64,000 nt of DNA, taken from NCBI RefSeq assembly GCF_022668875.1, contig NZ_JAKGCR010000003.1, positions 298,444-362,443 of the forward strand, read 5' to 3'. The notes under the pieces were generated by a model. The model had not been told where the DNA came from. It saw only the letters and a list, made by a program, of their open reading frames with translations, and ran no database searches. Source of the DNA: Domibacillus sp. PGB-M46 (GTDB lineage Bacteria > Bacillota > Bacilli > Bacillales > Domibacillaceae). Both the position numbers and the translations under genes were made by a program. Position 1 is the stretch's first letter. Every line of letters starts with the position of its first letter. This document shows, piece after piece, positions 40,722 to 49,947 of this stretch.

Positions 40722-43700
40722 ATGGCTTACCAACCAAAGTCTCATCGCAAATTTGTTGCGACAGCTGCAACAGCTACTCTTGTTGCCACTGCAGTAACAC
40801 CTGCATTAGCAGCTCCAACACAAGGTGCTTCTGAAAACTTTACAGATGTACCTGAACGTTATAAAGAAGCAGTTGACTACCTTGTGGGTCAAAAAATTAC
40901 AATCGGTGAAACGCCTACAAAATACGGCACACAAAACAACATCAAGCGTGTTGACGTTGCTGTAATGGTAGCACGTGCAACATTGGATCCAGAAGTGATT
41001 GAAAATGCACCACTTTCTTCTTTCACAGATGTACCTGACCGTGCGCGTCTTTATGTTGATGCATTGAAACATGCAGGCGTCATCAACGGTAAAACGACTA
41101 CAAACTTCGGTGCTGCTGACAGCATCACTCGTGGTGAAGCGGCAATCATGCTTGCAAATGCATACGGTCTTAAAACAAAAGGCGAGACTCAATCAAAATT
41201 CACCGATGTGTCTTCCCGTTATGCTGAAGCAGTTGAAAAGCTTGTTGACAACAACATTACAAACGGTAAAACAACTACATCTTTCGGTACAGCAGACCCG
41301 ATCACTCGTGGTGAGCTTGCACTCTTTCTTTATAAATTAGAAAAACTTGAAGGTCCAGGAGAAGGACAAGTTCCTGGTTACACTCTTCAATTGTCTTCTA
41401 AAGATGCGTCTCTTGATGCAAATGGCGCGGATAACACAGTTATCACAGCTAAAATCATTGATAACGAAACAGGTCAAGTTGACGTTGATGCAGATGACAT
41501 CGTTCTTCAATTCGACGCTTCACACGGTTCACTTGCAAACACACGTGTAACTGTAAAAGACGGTGTTGCAACTGTTCTTTTAACTTCAGAATTCAGTCAA
41601 AAAGAATTGACTTCTGTTGTTACAGCAAAACTAATTGAAACTGCTCCAGATTCAGAGTGGGCTGACCAAATCGGTAAGCTGATCGCTGCTCAGACAGTGA
41701 AATTTGTTCCTGTATCGGGTTCAGTAACAAGCCAAGTAGAAATCACTGGTGCAGAGTCTAACCAAGCGGACCGTGTAACAGTTTACTTTAATGAAAACGT
41801 AACACCTGCATCATTCCTTGATACAACAAGCCCGCTTTATAACAAAGTGGAAGTGACTCAAAACAATGAAGATAAAGCAATCGTTGGTTACCTTCCAGTA
41901 GAAGGAAACTCAAAAGCAATTCAAGTATTGCTTGCGAAATCAGACTACTTGACAGATAACAAAGAAGTAGATGTAACTCAGTTAACTTCAAAAGGTCAAA
42001 CAATTGAAAAGTCATTCATCTTGACAGATGCGCGTCAGCCTGAAGCAACATCTGTACAACAAGTGGCTTACAACCAACTTGAAGTAACATTCTCTGAATC
42101 AATTGCAAACGTTGATCCTTCACAGGTTAAAATCGATGGTGGACTAGTTGGAATCAAATCTGTTTCAACAGGTGATTATAATGCTGTAACAGGTGCAGAT
42201 AAGCGCAACGTATTAACTGTTACAACTAACAGCTTCATCAAACCAGGCGATCACTCTATCCAGCTTTCTGGGATCAAAGATTTCGCTGGCTTGACTGATC
42301 CGGCTAACATTTCAACAAACCAGATTTTCGACTTTACTGTAGCAGCAAACAATGTTATTCCTGCAGCAAACATTACAGTTGAATCTCCAGAGCAAATGCG
42401 TTTACAATTCAATACAATGGTTGAAAACTTCGATAAACCACTAGAAGAAGTTGATTTCCAAGTATATGACCCTCGTGAAGGCGTAGAAGATTGGGTTTCA
42501 CTTAAAACACTTCTACCAGCGGGTGTATCGGTTTCCGATGTAATCACTGTTACAGAAGTTGTTCCAGGTGTTGAATACTTGTATGAATTAAAACAAGACT
42601 GGACGAAAATCTTTGCAGCAGCAGCGCTTGCAGACAACAGTGCTCTAAACGACAACTATTATAATCACAAATTCCGTGCTGTAATTGAGAAAGATGTAGT
42701 CAATAATCCGGCAAATGATAAGAAAAACGTGAAACAAGAAATTGACTTGTCATACTCTGGTTCACCATTAACAACGCCTGATACAGTAAGCCCTACGCTA
42801 ACTGGTCAGCCATCTGTAATTGCGTCTGGAGACTACAAAGGTCAATGGTTGGTGCCGTTCAGTGAGCCTGTAAAAGGTGCAAACATTACTGGAGAGCCAA
42901 CAACTCCTTCTGTTCTTCAAGAACAAAACAATGCAACTAAAGATATTCCAAATATCGTTGTTGAGTTTATTGGAACAGACAAAGACGGCAAAAAAGTTAC
43001 TGTTCCTGGAACTGTTACAGCATATGGAGATAAGAAAGAGTCTTCTCTTGTTGTAAATGCGTCTCAAACGTTGCAAACTCTTGTAGACACTAGCGATTAT
43101 GCTACTTCATGGCAGCTAGTTGTTCGTAACGTAACAGATGATGTGGGTAACGCGGCTTCAACATTGACACAAAACTTTACAGTTGAAAAATCTCCAGCGG
43201 CAGTAGTTGACTTTAAAGTTGATACAAAAGCTAACGGAACTCCGGCTGTAGATTTCTATACAAATGGTACAGAGAAAGACCAAGTTATCGTCGAATTCAC
43301 TTCTGGTGTTCAATATACTGGAAATACTGCGAATGCATTGAACCTTTCTAACTACACGTTGAATGGTCAAGCACTTCCAAAAGGTTCAGTAGCAACTCTT
43401 GAAGATGCTGACGCTAATACTACAAATGGTTATGAAAAAGTTCGCATTACGCTTGCTGGCGATAACCTAGTAAATGGTTCTAACGTTCTTAATATCTCTA
43501 AAGATCTTAAATCTGCAACGGGTCTTACGATTACTGGCCAAACTGAATTTGCAGCTAACGTGCAAGTAGATGCACCTGCTGAAAACCAGCCGCCGGTACA
43601 AAACCCGGAACCAGTTACTGCAAGTGATTTGGGTGTTCAATATCAAGACGTGGTGCCAAACACAGTTTTCAATGTAACGATTCCTTTTTCTAACGCACAA

Positions 43701-43871
43701 CAGAAATTGAAAGCTACAACTTCTTCAACAATTGTTTTAGCTGTACCAAACAAAGATAACATTGAATTGACGTATCAAGCTGAAAACAACGAGTTTGCAG
43801 CAATCGCAGTTCAAGGCTACACAAAAGCTGAAATTAATAATGCAGTTGCTTCATTGAAATCTGCAAACTAA
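40722..43871 (+). CDS. S-layer protein with three SLH repeats
   Basis: Secreted protein of 1049 residues, the probable main S-layer subunit. Signal peptide about 1-30 (TPALAA). Three SLH repeats (about 37-215) have IKRVD, ITRGE and ITRGE motifs. A Big_1/invasin-like Ig domain follows (LSSKDASLDANGADNTVITA), then several SbsA/SbsC-type Ig-like domains rich in Thr, Val and Asn. Only 1 or 2 positively charged residues per stretch and no cysteine are usual for S-layer proteins. Even codon use (GTT, ACA, CTT rich) and the long leader point to very high expression. It lies after the SCWP genes that make its ligand. Confidence 0.9.
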   Translation: MAYQPKSHRKFVATAATATLVATAVTPALAAPTQGASENFTDVPERYKEAVDYLVGQKITIGETPTKYGTQNNIKRVDVAVMVARATLDPEVIENAPLSSFTDVPDRARLYVDALKHAGVINGKTTTNFGAADSITRGEAAIMLANAYGLKTKGETQSKFTDVSSRYAEAVEKLVDNNITNGKTTTSFGTADPITRGELALFLYKLEKLEGPGEGQVPGYTLQLSSKDASLDANGADNTVITAKIIDNETGQVDVDADDIVLQFDASHGSLANTRVTVKDGVATVLLTSEFSQKELTSVVTAKLIETAPDSEWADQIGKLIAAQTVKFVPVSGSVTSQVEITGAESNQADRVTVYFNENVTPASFLDTTSPLYNKVEVTQNNEDKAIVGYLPVEGNSKAIQVLLAKSDYLTDNKEVDVTQLTSKGQTIEKSFILTDARQPEATSVQQVAYNQLEVTFSESIANVDPSQVKIDGGLVGIKSVSTGDYNAVTGADKRNVLTVTTNSFIKPGDHSIQLSGIKDFAGLTDPANISTNQIFDFTVAANNVIPAANITVESPEQMRLQFNTMVENFDKPLEEVDFQVYDPREGVEDWVSLKTLLPAGVSVSDVITVTEVVPGVEYLYELKQDWTKIFAAAALADNSALNDNYYNHKFRAVIEKDVVNNPANDKKNVKQEIDLSYSGSPLTTPDTVSPTLTGQPSVIASGDYKGQWLVPFSEPVKGANITGEPTTPSVLQEQNNATKDIPNIVVEFIGTDKDGKKVTVPGTVTAYGDKKESSLVVNASQTLQTLVDTSDYATSWQLVVRNVTDDVGNAASTLTQNFTVEKSPAAVVDFKVDTKANGTPAVDFYTNGTEKDQVIVEFTSGVQYTGNTANALNLSNYTLNGQALPKGSVATLEDADANTTNGYEKVRITLAGDNLVNGSNVLNISKDLKSATGLTITGQTEFAANVQVDAPAENQPPVQNPEPVTASDLGVQYQDVVPNTVFNVTIPFSNAQQKLKATTSSTIVLAVPNKDNIELTYQAENNEFAAIAVQGYTKAEINNAVASLKSAN

Positions 43872-43885
43872 ATTTAAACTAAAAC

Positions 43886-43925
43886 TAGTAAGCCGCTTGT
43901 AAAGCGGCTTACTAGTAGTATTTTA
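43886..43925 (+). terminator. Terminator of the S-layer gene
   Basis: A perfect 14-bp stem, CTAGTAAGCCGCTT (43886-43899) and AAGCGGCTTACTAG (43903-43916), with a three-base loop. The T run after it is weak, so the stem may also protect the mRNA 3' end. Confidence 0.75.
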
Positions 43926-43937
43926 GGAGGGTATATC

Positions 43938-44384
43938 ATGAATAGAGTATCCCGAAAGCTTGCAGCATCTAGTGCCTTTGCATTGACTGTTGCTTCAATT
44001 ACGGTTGCTATTCCTAGTAATAGCTATGCGGCTATAAGCATAGAAAAAGTAGCTGTTTCTTCTAATGGAACTGTTTACAATATGTCACTTGTGGATTATG
44101 CTACGCAGCTTTATTATGGGAAGTCTTCTATTGTAAAGTCCGGTGCTTTGGTTTCTATCAGCTCAGGGGGAAAGTTTGTTTCTCTAGTGGATTATGCTAC
44201 TAATCTGTATAAATATAAAAATGATTCTGATCCGTCTACGAAAGCCTTTCAGAATAGCACAGCCCTTAGTTCAAGCGTAGTGAGTCAATATCAGGAAGTT
44301 ACTGGTTTCAATAGTGACTATACACCTATTCTATCTAACCCTGGTGATGAATCTGTACCTTTAGAAGTCATTTCTATCGAATAG
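43938..44384 (+). CDS. Small secreted protein with duplicated motif
   Basis: Exported protein of 148 residues, signal peptide to about residue 32 (NSYA-A). The mature part carries the motif SLVDYATQLYYGKSS and again SLVDYATNLYKYKND, 30-odd residues apart, each preceded by a V-S-S/G-S stretch. No known domain is recognised. AGGAGGGT precedes the ATG. Position immediately after the S-layer gene, with its own terminator, suggests a surface role. Possibly an S-layer associated accessory protein. Confidence 0.7.
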   Translation: MNRVSRKLAASSAFALTVASITVAIPSNSYAAISIEKVAVSSNGTVYNMSLVDYATQLYYGKSSIVKSGALVSISSGGKFVSLVDYATNLYKYKNDSDPSTKAFQNSTALSSSVVSQYQEVTGFNSDYTPILSNPGDESVPLEVISIE

Positions 44385-44393
44385 TTTTTTTAG

Positions 44394-44430
44394 CCGTTTC
44401 AGCCAATCTGAAACGGTTTTTATTTTATTT
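44394..44430 (+). terminator. Terminator of the small secreted protein gene
   Basis: CCGTTTCAG (44394-44402) pairs with CTGAAACGG (44408-44416), followed by TTTTTATTTTATTTT. Confidence 0.88.
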
Positions 44431-44497
44431 TTTCTATAAAATATTGGTAAAATAAGTTATAGTAATAGGAGACTTAGATTAGAAAGGGAGACGAGAT

Positions 44498-45541
44498 TTG
44501 AAAAAAATATTATCTGTTTTGTTGTCTGCAGGACTGGCTCTTTCTCTAGGACCTGTCTCTAGTGCATCAGCAGCTGAGTACAAATTGGATTATGTGGCAT
44601 TAGGGGACTCAATTGCAGTAGGCCAAATGCACGATGGCACATTTGGTAATGGATATACGGACATGATCGGGACAAAACTTGCTTCAGAAGGTGTACTTGA
44701 TACCTTTAATAAAAATTATGCTGCTTCCGGTCAAACGACAGGTCAATTATTGGATAAACTGAAGCTGGCGAGTGTTCAAGAATCGATTAAAGAGGCCGAA
44801 CTGGTGACGATTTCTATAGGCGCTAATGATTTTATTCAAGTAGCAAAGCAGCCAGGCACTCTTTCTAGCAATGAAGCTATAAACTTAATTACAAAAGTAA
44901 AAACGAATGTGGATCAAGCTGTTTCTCAAATTCAGGCATTAAATCCAAAAGCGAAAATTTATTTATTTGGTTATTATTTTCCACTTCCTCATTATGCGGA
45001 AGGAGTAACAAAAGACAATTTAAGATTAGCTTTTAATCTGTTTAATAACAGTTTGAAGTCTGTTGCAACAACACGTCAAATCAACTTTGTGGAAGTTGCG
45101 CCAATTTTCCAGCTAAATGAACGTGCTTACTTGCTAAACGCAAACGATATTCACCCAACTGAAGCGGGATACCAAGTTTTCTATAATCAGTTTTTTAAGC
45201 AGTATAGCATTCCGTACGCCACGATTTTTCCAAGCCCAAGCAGCTCGTGGGGGAAAACAATAAAAAAAGCAGCTGTTGCTCCAACAAAAGCCTGGACCAT
45301 TCAATTAAGCAAACAAGTGGATCCGGATACGGTTAAAGGCTCTATTTATATCGTAAAAGATGGGGAAACGCGTATAGCCGTTACGCCGACGGTTTCTTCC
45401 GATAAAAGATCGATCACGATTAAAGCACCTGCTGGTGGATATACAAAAGGTTCGTACCATTTATTAGTGACGGAAGACCTTAAAGATCTTTTCGGAAATT
45501 CGTTAAATACAACGGTTTCTATGACATTTGCCATTCAGTAA
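44498..45541 (+). CDS. Secreted SGNH/GDSL hydrolase with C-terminal Ig-like module
   Basis: Secreted esterase of 347 residues. Signal peptide about 1-25. SGNH hydrolase domain about 30-245: block I ALGDSIAVGQ (catalytic serine), block III IGANDF, block V DIHPTEAGY (Asp and His). The last 85 residues are an SbsA/Big_5-like Ig module starting at KAWTIQLSKQVDPDTV and ending in TFAIQ. SGNH enzymes of this type deacylate sugars or lipids; the substrate is unknown, but wall-polymer acetyl groups are possible. TTG start with AAAGGGAG upstream. Confidence 0.9.
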   Translation: MKKILSVLLSAGLALSLGPVSSASAAEYKLDYVALGDSIAVGQMHDGTFGNGYTDMIGTKLASEGVLDTFNKNYAASGQTTGQLLDKLKLASVQESIKEAELVTISIGANDFIQVAKQPGTLSSNEAINLITKVKTNVDQAVSQIQALNPKAKIYLFGYYFPLPHYAEGVTKDNLRLAFNLFNNSLKSVATTRQINFVEVAPIFQLNERAYLLNANDIHPTEAGYQVFYNQFFKQYSIPYATIFPSPSSSWGKTIKKAAVAPTKAWTIQLSKQVDPDTVKGSIYIVKDGETRIAVTPTVSSDKRSITIKAPAGGYTKGSYHLLVTEDLKDLFGNSLNTTVSMTFAIQ

Positions 45542-45542
45542 T

Positions 45543-45576
45543 GAAAGAGGGAGCGCTCATCAGCTCTCTTTTTTTA
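45543..45576 (+). terminator. Terminator of the SGNH hydrolase gene
   Basis: AAAGAG-GAGC pairs with GCTC-TCTTT with a small bulge, followed by seven T. Confidence 0.7.
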
Positions 45577-45606
45577 TCGCTTGTTTTATGAAAGGATATG
45601 AGTAAT

Positions 45607-47133
45607 ATGCTACTATTCAAGTTCATTGTCATGTTTGTATTAAGTAGTATTCTATTTATTGAACCGGCAGTTGCTGAAACTATGAGAATATCGGACTATG
45701 GCAGCTGGCAAAATGAAAATGTCCAAGTAGAAAAGGAACAGATTTATCGTACGGCTTCTATTTCCGATCAAGCTGGTAAAGCTCAAACGAAAGAGGAATT
45801 AAAAACAATTCTTTATGAAGAAATGAAAAGTTACAATACCTCTTTTTCAATTTCCTATACAGGTAATACAAGCATGTTAACAGAAACAATAGCATCAGCC
45901 TTTCAGGAAATATTTGAAAGTGATCAATACGCTTATGGTACCCTTTCAAAATACGGATACAGTTCTTACGGGTATACCAATAATGTAACAATTACATTTA
46001 ATATGACCTATTTGACGAATGCGGAACAGGAATTATACGTAGACAAAGAGGTAAAGAGGATTGCGGATACAATAAAACAGGCTGCCTTCACAGAAGAGGA
46101 AAAAGTAAAAGCGGTTAATGACTATGTTGTTTTAAATACAGCATATAGCAATGATACAGTTGCTAGTCCCCATACAGTATACGCCATTTTAAAAGAACAA
46201 AAAGCAGTATGCCAAGGATACGCACTTCTTGCTTACCGCCTTTTAAATGAACTAGGAATTGAAAATCAATATATAACCGGTACAGCTGGCGGGATTGGGC
46301 ACGCCTGGAATATTGTAAATATAGGTGGACAATGGTACTACCTTGATACAACATGGAACGATCCGACACCAAACCGTCCAAGCCAGGTTCAATATAATTA
46401 TTTTCTTGTAACAGCTGACCAATTGGCAAAAGACCACGAATGGGAACAAGCAGGGCTTCCAGCAGCAACAAGCACAGACTTTTCGTTTATGCATGAAATG
46501 ACAGAAGCATACACAGCTAATGGAGAAGTTTATTACAATAACAAAAATGATAATAATAAATTATATAAGATGAATGTGGAATCGCGCGCCAAGAAAAAAC
46601 TATCAGATAGCCATGCTTATTTTATCACTGCTCTGAAAGATACAGTTTATTTCAGCAATTTCTCCAATGGCGCTCGTTTGACGAAGATCCAAACAGATGG
46701 AAGTGGGCAAACGGAATTAAATAAAGAGTATTCCATGAATCTTTATATAAATGGTCAATACTTGTATTATTCATTGCAGGATGGAACGCAAAAGAATATA
46801 AAAATTAGCAATGAACTCATCGTTGATGAAGCAAAGTATTCACTTTGGGCCCAAAAAGAAACCATATTAGCTAATAAAGAATGGAAAATACAATTTAACA
46901 TGCCGCTTAACAGTAAATTCGTTAATAATGAAAATGTTTATATCGTAGACAAAAACGGTGGAAAGGTTTCATTTATTCAAGCAGTAATCGAAAACGGAAA
47001 TTACATCCGTTTAAAAAATAGCGGAACCTTCACGAAGGGTGAAAAGTATTATGTAGTAATTGAAAAAGATACAGCTGCCTTGTCAGGAAAAACGCTTAAA
47101 AAAGGAATCTATATGCCGTTCCTAGTAAACTAA
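45607..47133 (+). CDS. Secreted transglutaminase-like protein with C-terminal Ig-like module
   Basis: Exported protein of 508 residues. Signal peptide about 1-22 (AVAE). Transglutaminase-like core about 160-260: catalytic cysteine in AVCQGYALLAY, histidine in GIGHAWNIVNIGG, aspartate in WYYLDTTWNDP. A propeller-like stretch with repeated beta pairs follows (DUF5050-like, about 285-410). The last 85 residues are the shared Ig module (KEWKIQFNMPLNSKFV to FLVN). Such folds crosslink or cut peptides; this one is outside the cell. ATG 45607 is preferred over 45598 for signal-peptide and spacing reasons. A+T-rich compared with the S-layer region upstream. Confidence 0.87.
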   Translation: MLLFKFIVMFVLSSILFIEPAVAETMRISDYGSWQNENVQVEKEQIYRTASISDQAGKAQTKEELKTILYEEMKSYNTSFSISYTGNTSMLTETIASAFQEIFESDQYAYGTLSKYGYSSYGYTNNVTITFNMTYLTNAEQELYVDKEVKRIADTIKQAAFTEEEKVKAVNDYVVLNTAYSNDTVASPHTVYAILKEQKAVCQGYALLAYRLLNELGIENQYITGTAGGIGHAWNIVNIGGQWYYLDTTWNDPTPNRPSQVQYNYFLVTADQLAKDHEWEQAGLPAATSTDFSFMHEMTEAYTANGEVYYNNKNDNNKLYKMNVESRAKKKLSDSHAYFITALKDTVYFSNFSNGARLTKIQTDGSGQTELNKEYSMNLYINGQYLYYSLQDGTQKNIKISNELIVDEAKYSLWAQKETILANKEWKIQFNMPLNSKFVNNENVYIVDKNGGKVSFIQAVIENGNYIRLKNSGTFTKGEKYYVVIEKDTAALSGKTLKKGIYMPFLVN

Positions 47134-47140
47134 AAAATAA

Positions 47141-47791
47141 CCTTCTAATTCAGCCGAAGAGGTTATAGGAGTAGGTGCATACGATGCGTTGGAAAAAATA
47201 ACTTCTTTCTCACAGTATGGTGATGGACTTGATTTTTTGGCTCCTGGAACAGCAATTTGGAGCACTTATCCCGGAGGAGTATATCGTTCGATGGGTGGAA
47301 CCAGCATGGCAAGCGGTTTTGTTACGAAAGCGGCAGCAACTTTAATGGCGTATACAGGACAGACGGACCAAGATCATATTAGGGAATTAATGAAGCGAAC
47401 GTCTACGCCAATAGAAGGTAATCGATTTTCAAAAATAAATGTAATAGAAGCGCAAAAATTTGATAATGAAATACAAAGTATAATAGAGACACAACAAAAT
47501 GTGGATGGCGAAAAAGTTTCCAACCATACTAAGCCCTGGATCACTCATTTCAATATGAATCTCGACAAAGGTAGCGTTACAAACCGGGCAATTTACATTG
47601 TTAATCAGCAAGGCGTATTAAAAAAGACAAATGTTGAAGTTCAAACAGATAAAAGAGCCGTCAAAACCGTGCCACTTTCTAGTTACTCGATAAGCGAAAC
47701 ATATTATCTAGTTATAAATGATCAAATTAAGAGTGAAACGAATAAAAAATTAAAGAATAGTAAAGTTTACGCGTGGAGCTTAATTCCTTAA
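47141..47791 (+). pseudogene. 5'-truncated subtilase with C-terminal Ig-like module
   Basis: The frame opens at 47141, 8 nt after the transglutaminase stop, with no start codon or ribosome site. Its first residues are already the middle of an S8 domain: SAEEVIGVGAYDALEKI, FSQYGDGLDFLAPGTAI, and the serine box GGTSMASGFV. The aspartate and histidine parts, propeptide and signal are gone. The C-terminus keeps the shared Ig module (KPWITHFNMNLDKGSV to AWSLIP). A deletion that removed the 5' two thirds of a secreted subtilase gene explains it. Confidence 0.8.
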
Positions 47792-47841
47792 GGTAGACCT
47801 GTCATTCCTATGCTTGAAGAAAGTTGCGTACTAAAATAGAG

Positions 47842-47888
47842 AAAAAGCTGCGCCGGAAGGAAAAGATTTCCTGTGGCGCAGCTTTTTT
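47842..47888. terminator. Bidirectional terminator, copy 1
   Basis: AAAAAGCTGCGCC (47842-47854) pairs with GGCGCAGCTTTTTT (47875-47888), with an inner GGAA/TTCC pair. It stands between a plus-strand remnant and a minus-strand gene. A closely related inverted copy is at 49896-49945. Confidence 0.88.
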
Positions 47889-47889
47889 G

Positions 47890-49716
47890 TTACTCGACTG
47901 TAAAAGTCATTTTTGTTCTTTTACCCAGCTTGCTTCCTTTTTCTGTCTGAACTCCATCGCTGATGTAAAGCGTGTATTTCTTACCGGATTCATAGCCTGT
48001 ACCGGCAGGAGCGGAAACATATACCTTTTCTTTATCTTCCGCCAGGCTTACGTTAATTCCTTCGACCTTGTATCCATCTTCGTTTACAACAAAAATACTT
48101 TCTCCATTTACACTTGAGGCTTTTAGCTCTTTATTGAAGCCAATTGTCCACTTGTAATCAGCCGCTACAACCCTGTCATTTTTCTTCCAGACTTCCCACT
48201 CACCGGATACATCAGGCTTTTTCGGCTGGCTTGATCCTTCCTTGAATGAAAAAGAAACTGTAAATGTTCCTTCTGCATTCGGCAGTTTGATCATCGGATA
48301 AGAAAGGTTTGGTACCTCAACCTCATATTCTTCTTTGGCGTTTTTAAATGTTAAGATCCCCGAGATATTTTCATCATTCTTTCGTACATTTGTCAGGTGA
48401 TTCCCGTACTCATCTGTTATTTCAAGCAATTCATTTTGGCCGTACATTTGAACATACTGACCACCATTATAGGTATCTTGGTTAAACTTAAGGGTAGTGG
48501 TCAGGTTCCCGCCGATATGAATCGTTTGATCCACTGAAACATCGATGTTTTCTTTTCGGAATTCGTACGTCCATTCTTCGTCAACCTTCACATTAAATTG
48601 ATGAAAATTGTATGTGGCTTTACTTGCATATAGATTTTCTAGCTTTTCTGCACCATCATAGTAAATGTGGTAGCAGGAGTCGATAAATTGAAAGCTGCAT
48701 AGTGCTAAGTTATCCACACTAGCGCTGGCACCAAAGTCAAGGTTTAGTGTTAACTTTGCGATATCTTCTTTATTAAATAGGACCGTTTCGTCCTGGTTTT
48801 CGAAGTTTAATTTGTCTGTTAATAAGTTGTATACATTTCCTTCTTCTGTTGCGGTAATCTGCATAGAGTATGCCCCTTTTGGCACGTAAAGGACGTCATT
48901 TTCTTTTGTAATATGGTGAAAAGCAGCAGCAGGCATTCTCGTATTATTTTCATCAAAGTAACTCAAATAAATGGTGTTTAAAACAATATTTCCAGTTGTG
49001 TTTGGAAGATTTAATTCTAATTTTGTATACTCTTCTTCTTCAACAGCAACTTGAACAGCTTTTCCGCGGTCTTCCCCATTGATGACAAATTTATAAAGAC
49101 GATTACCTTCCGTGAAGAATCCGATGAACGGACCTTTTGCTGTCCAGTCTATTCCGTAAATTTCCAATTCATTTTTTTCAGAATCCGCTTCTGTTTGAAT
49201 ACTCATGTATCCATAATAATCATTTTCTTCTTGATAATTCAACTCCCATAAAGAAAGATGTTCCGCTTGAACATCATCAGGAAGCTGAAGAACGACGTCA
49301 ACCTTTTTTTCAATAACCTTAATCGGGACTGACGTTTTTGCTCCTTTGTATTCTACAGTTAAAACGGCTTCACCTGCGGATTGGCCGCCTAGGTGATATT
49401 CCTCTACTGTGAAAATTGTTTCATCTGAAGAAGTGAAAGCTGCCTTTTCATAATCAACATATTCGTGCGAGCCGTCTTTGTAATACGCTGCGATGTCGAT
49501 ATCCCACTTACCAAGATCTCCTCCTTCAATGATTGTGTACTCTTCTTTCATAATTTCTATGTAGTCTAGTGCCTTTTCTTCTTCTTGCTGCTTTTTCAAC
49601 GTAATAGTAGTTTCTGCATTCTGTACTTTAACAGGCAGCGAGTCCGCCGCGAATCCAGATGAAGCATTCGGCAGCAGCAATGCAGCTGTTAGAACTAGCG
49701 TTACTATTTTCCTCAA
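47890..49716 (-). CDS. Large secreted protein with C-terminal Ig-like module
   Basis: Exported protein of 608 residues. Signal peptide about 1-24 (GFAA). The region 45-135 resembles a bacterial Ig (Big_2-type) domain (GAKTSVPIKVIEKKVD). The middle (about 140-500) is a beta-rich, acidic region of repeated units of the type VYNLLTDKLNFENQDETVLF that I cannot assign. The last 90 residues are the shared module (YKWTIGFNKELKASSV to TFTVE). TTG 49716 is taken as start because GGGAGG lies 7 nt upstream; ATG 49734 would place the ribosome site inside the gene. No catalytic motif is visible. Confidence 0.82.
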   Translation of the reverse strand: MRKIVTLVLTAALLLPNASSGFAADSLPVKVQNAETTITLKKQQEEEKALDYIEIMKEEYTIIEGGDLGKWDIDIAAYYKDGSHEYVDYEKAAFTSSDETIFTVEEYHLGGQSAGEAVLTVEYKGAKTSVPIKVIEKKVDVVLQLPDDVQAEHLSLWELNYQEENDYYGYMSIQTEADSEKNELEIYGIDWTAKGPFIGFFTEGNRLYKFVINGEDRGKAVQVAVEEEEYTKLELNLPNTTGNIVLNTIYLSYFDENNTRMPAAAFHHITKENDVLYVPKGAYSMQITATEEGNVYNLLTDKLNFENQDETVLFNKEDIAKLTLNLDFGASASVDNLALCSFQFIDSCYHIYYDGAEKLENLYASKATYNFHQFNVKVDEEWTYEFRKENIDVSVDQTIHIGGNLTTTLKFNQDTYNGGQYVQMYGQNELLEITDEYGNHLTNVRKNDENISGILTFKNAKEEYEVEVPNLSYPMIKLPNAEGTFTVSFSFKEGSSQPKKPDVSGEWEVWKKNDRVVAADYKWTIGFNKELKASSVNGESIFVVNEDGYKVEGINVSLAEDKEKVYVSAPAGTGYESGKKYTLYISDGVQTEKGSKLGKRTKMTFTVE

Positions 49717-49895
49717 ACTATTTCCTCCCTGCATTTCTTATTTTATCCATTATTTTATCATTCCTTTAGTTAGAATTCTAGATGATGAAATCAAATGCTT
49801 TATAAATATTCATATTACCTACAATGCCTATGGGAAATTTCTGCATGAGAACTCGAATAAGGGCAAAGGGCGCCGCGCCTTACTTATACAAAACA

Positions 49896-49945
49896 TAAAA
49901 AGCTGCGCTACAGGAGAATTTCTTCCTCGGCTGGCGCAGCTTTTA
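49896..49945 (-). terminator. Terminator of the large secreted subtilase gene, copy 2
   Basis: AAAAAGCTGCGC (49897-49908) pairs with GCGCAGCTTTT (49934-49944). The loop words ACAGGA and CTTCC recur in reverse orientation in the terminator at 47842-47888. Confidence 0.8.
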
Positions 49946-49947
49946 GT

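Noticed and set aside
47134..47165. Terminator after the transglutaminase gene
   Set aside because: AACCTTCT...AAGAGGTT pairs poorly, has no T run and lies within the truncated subtilase frame.
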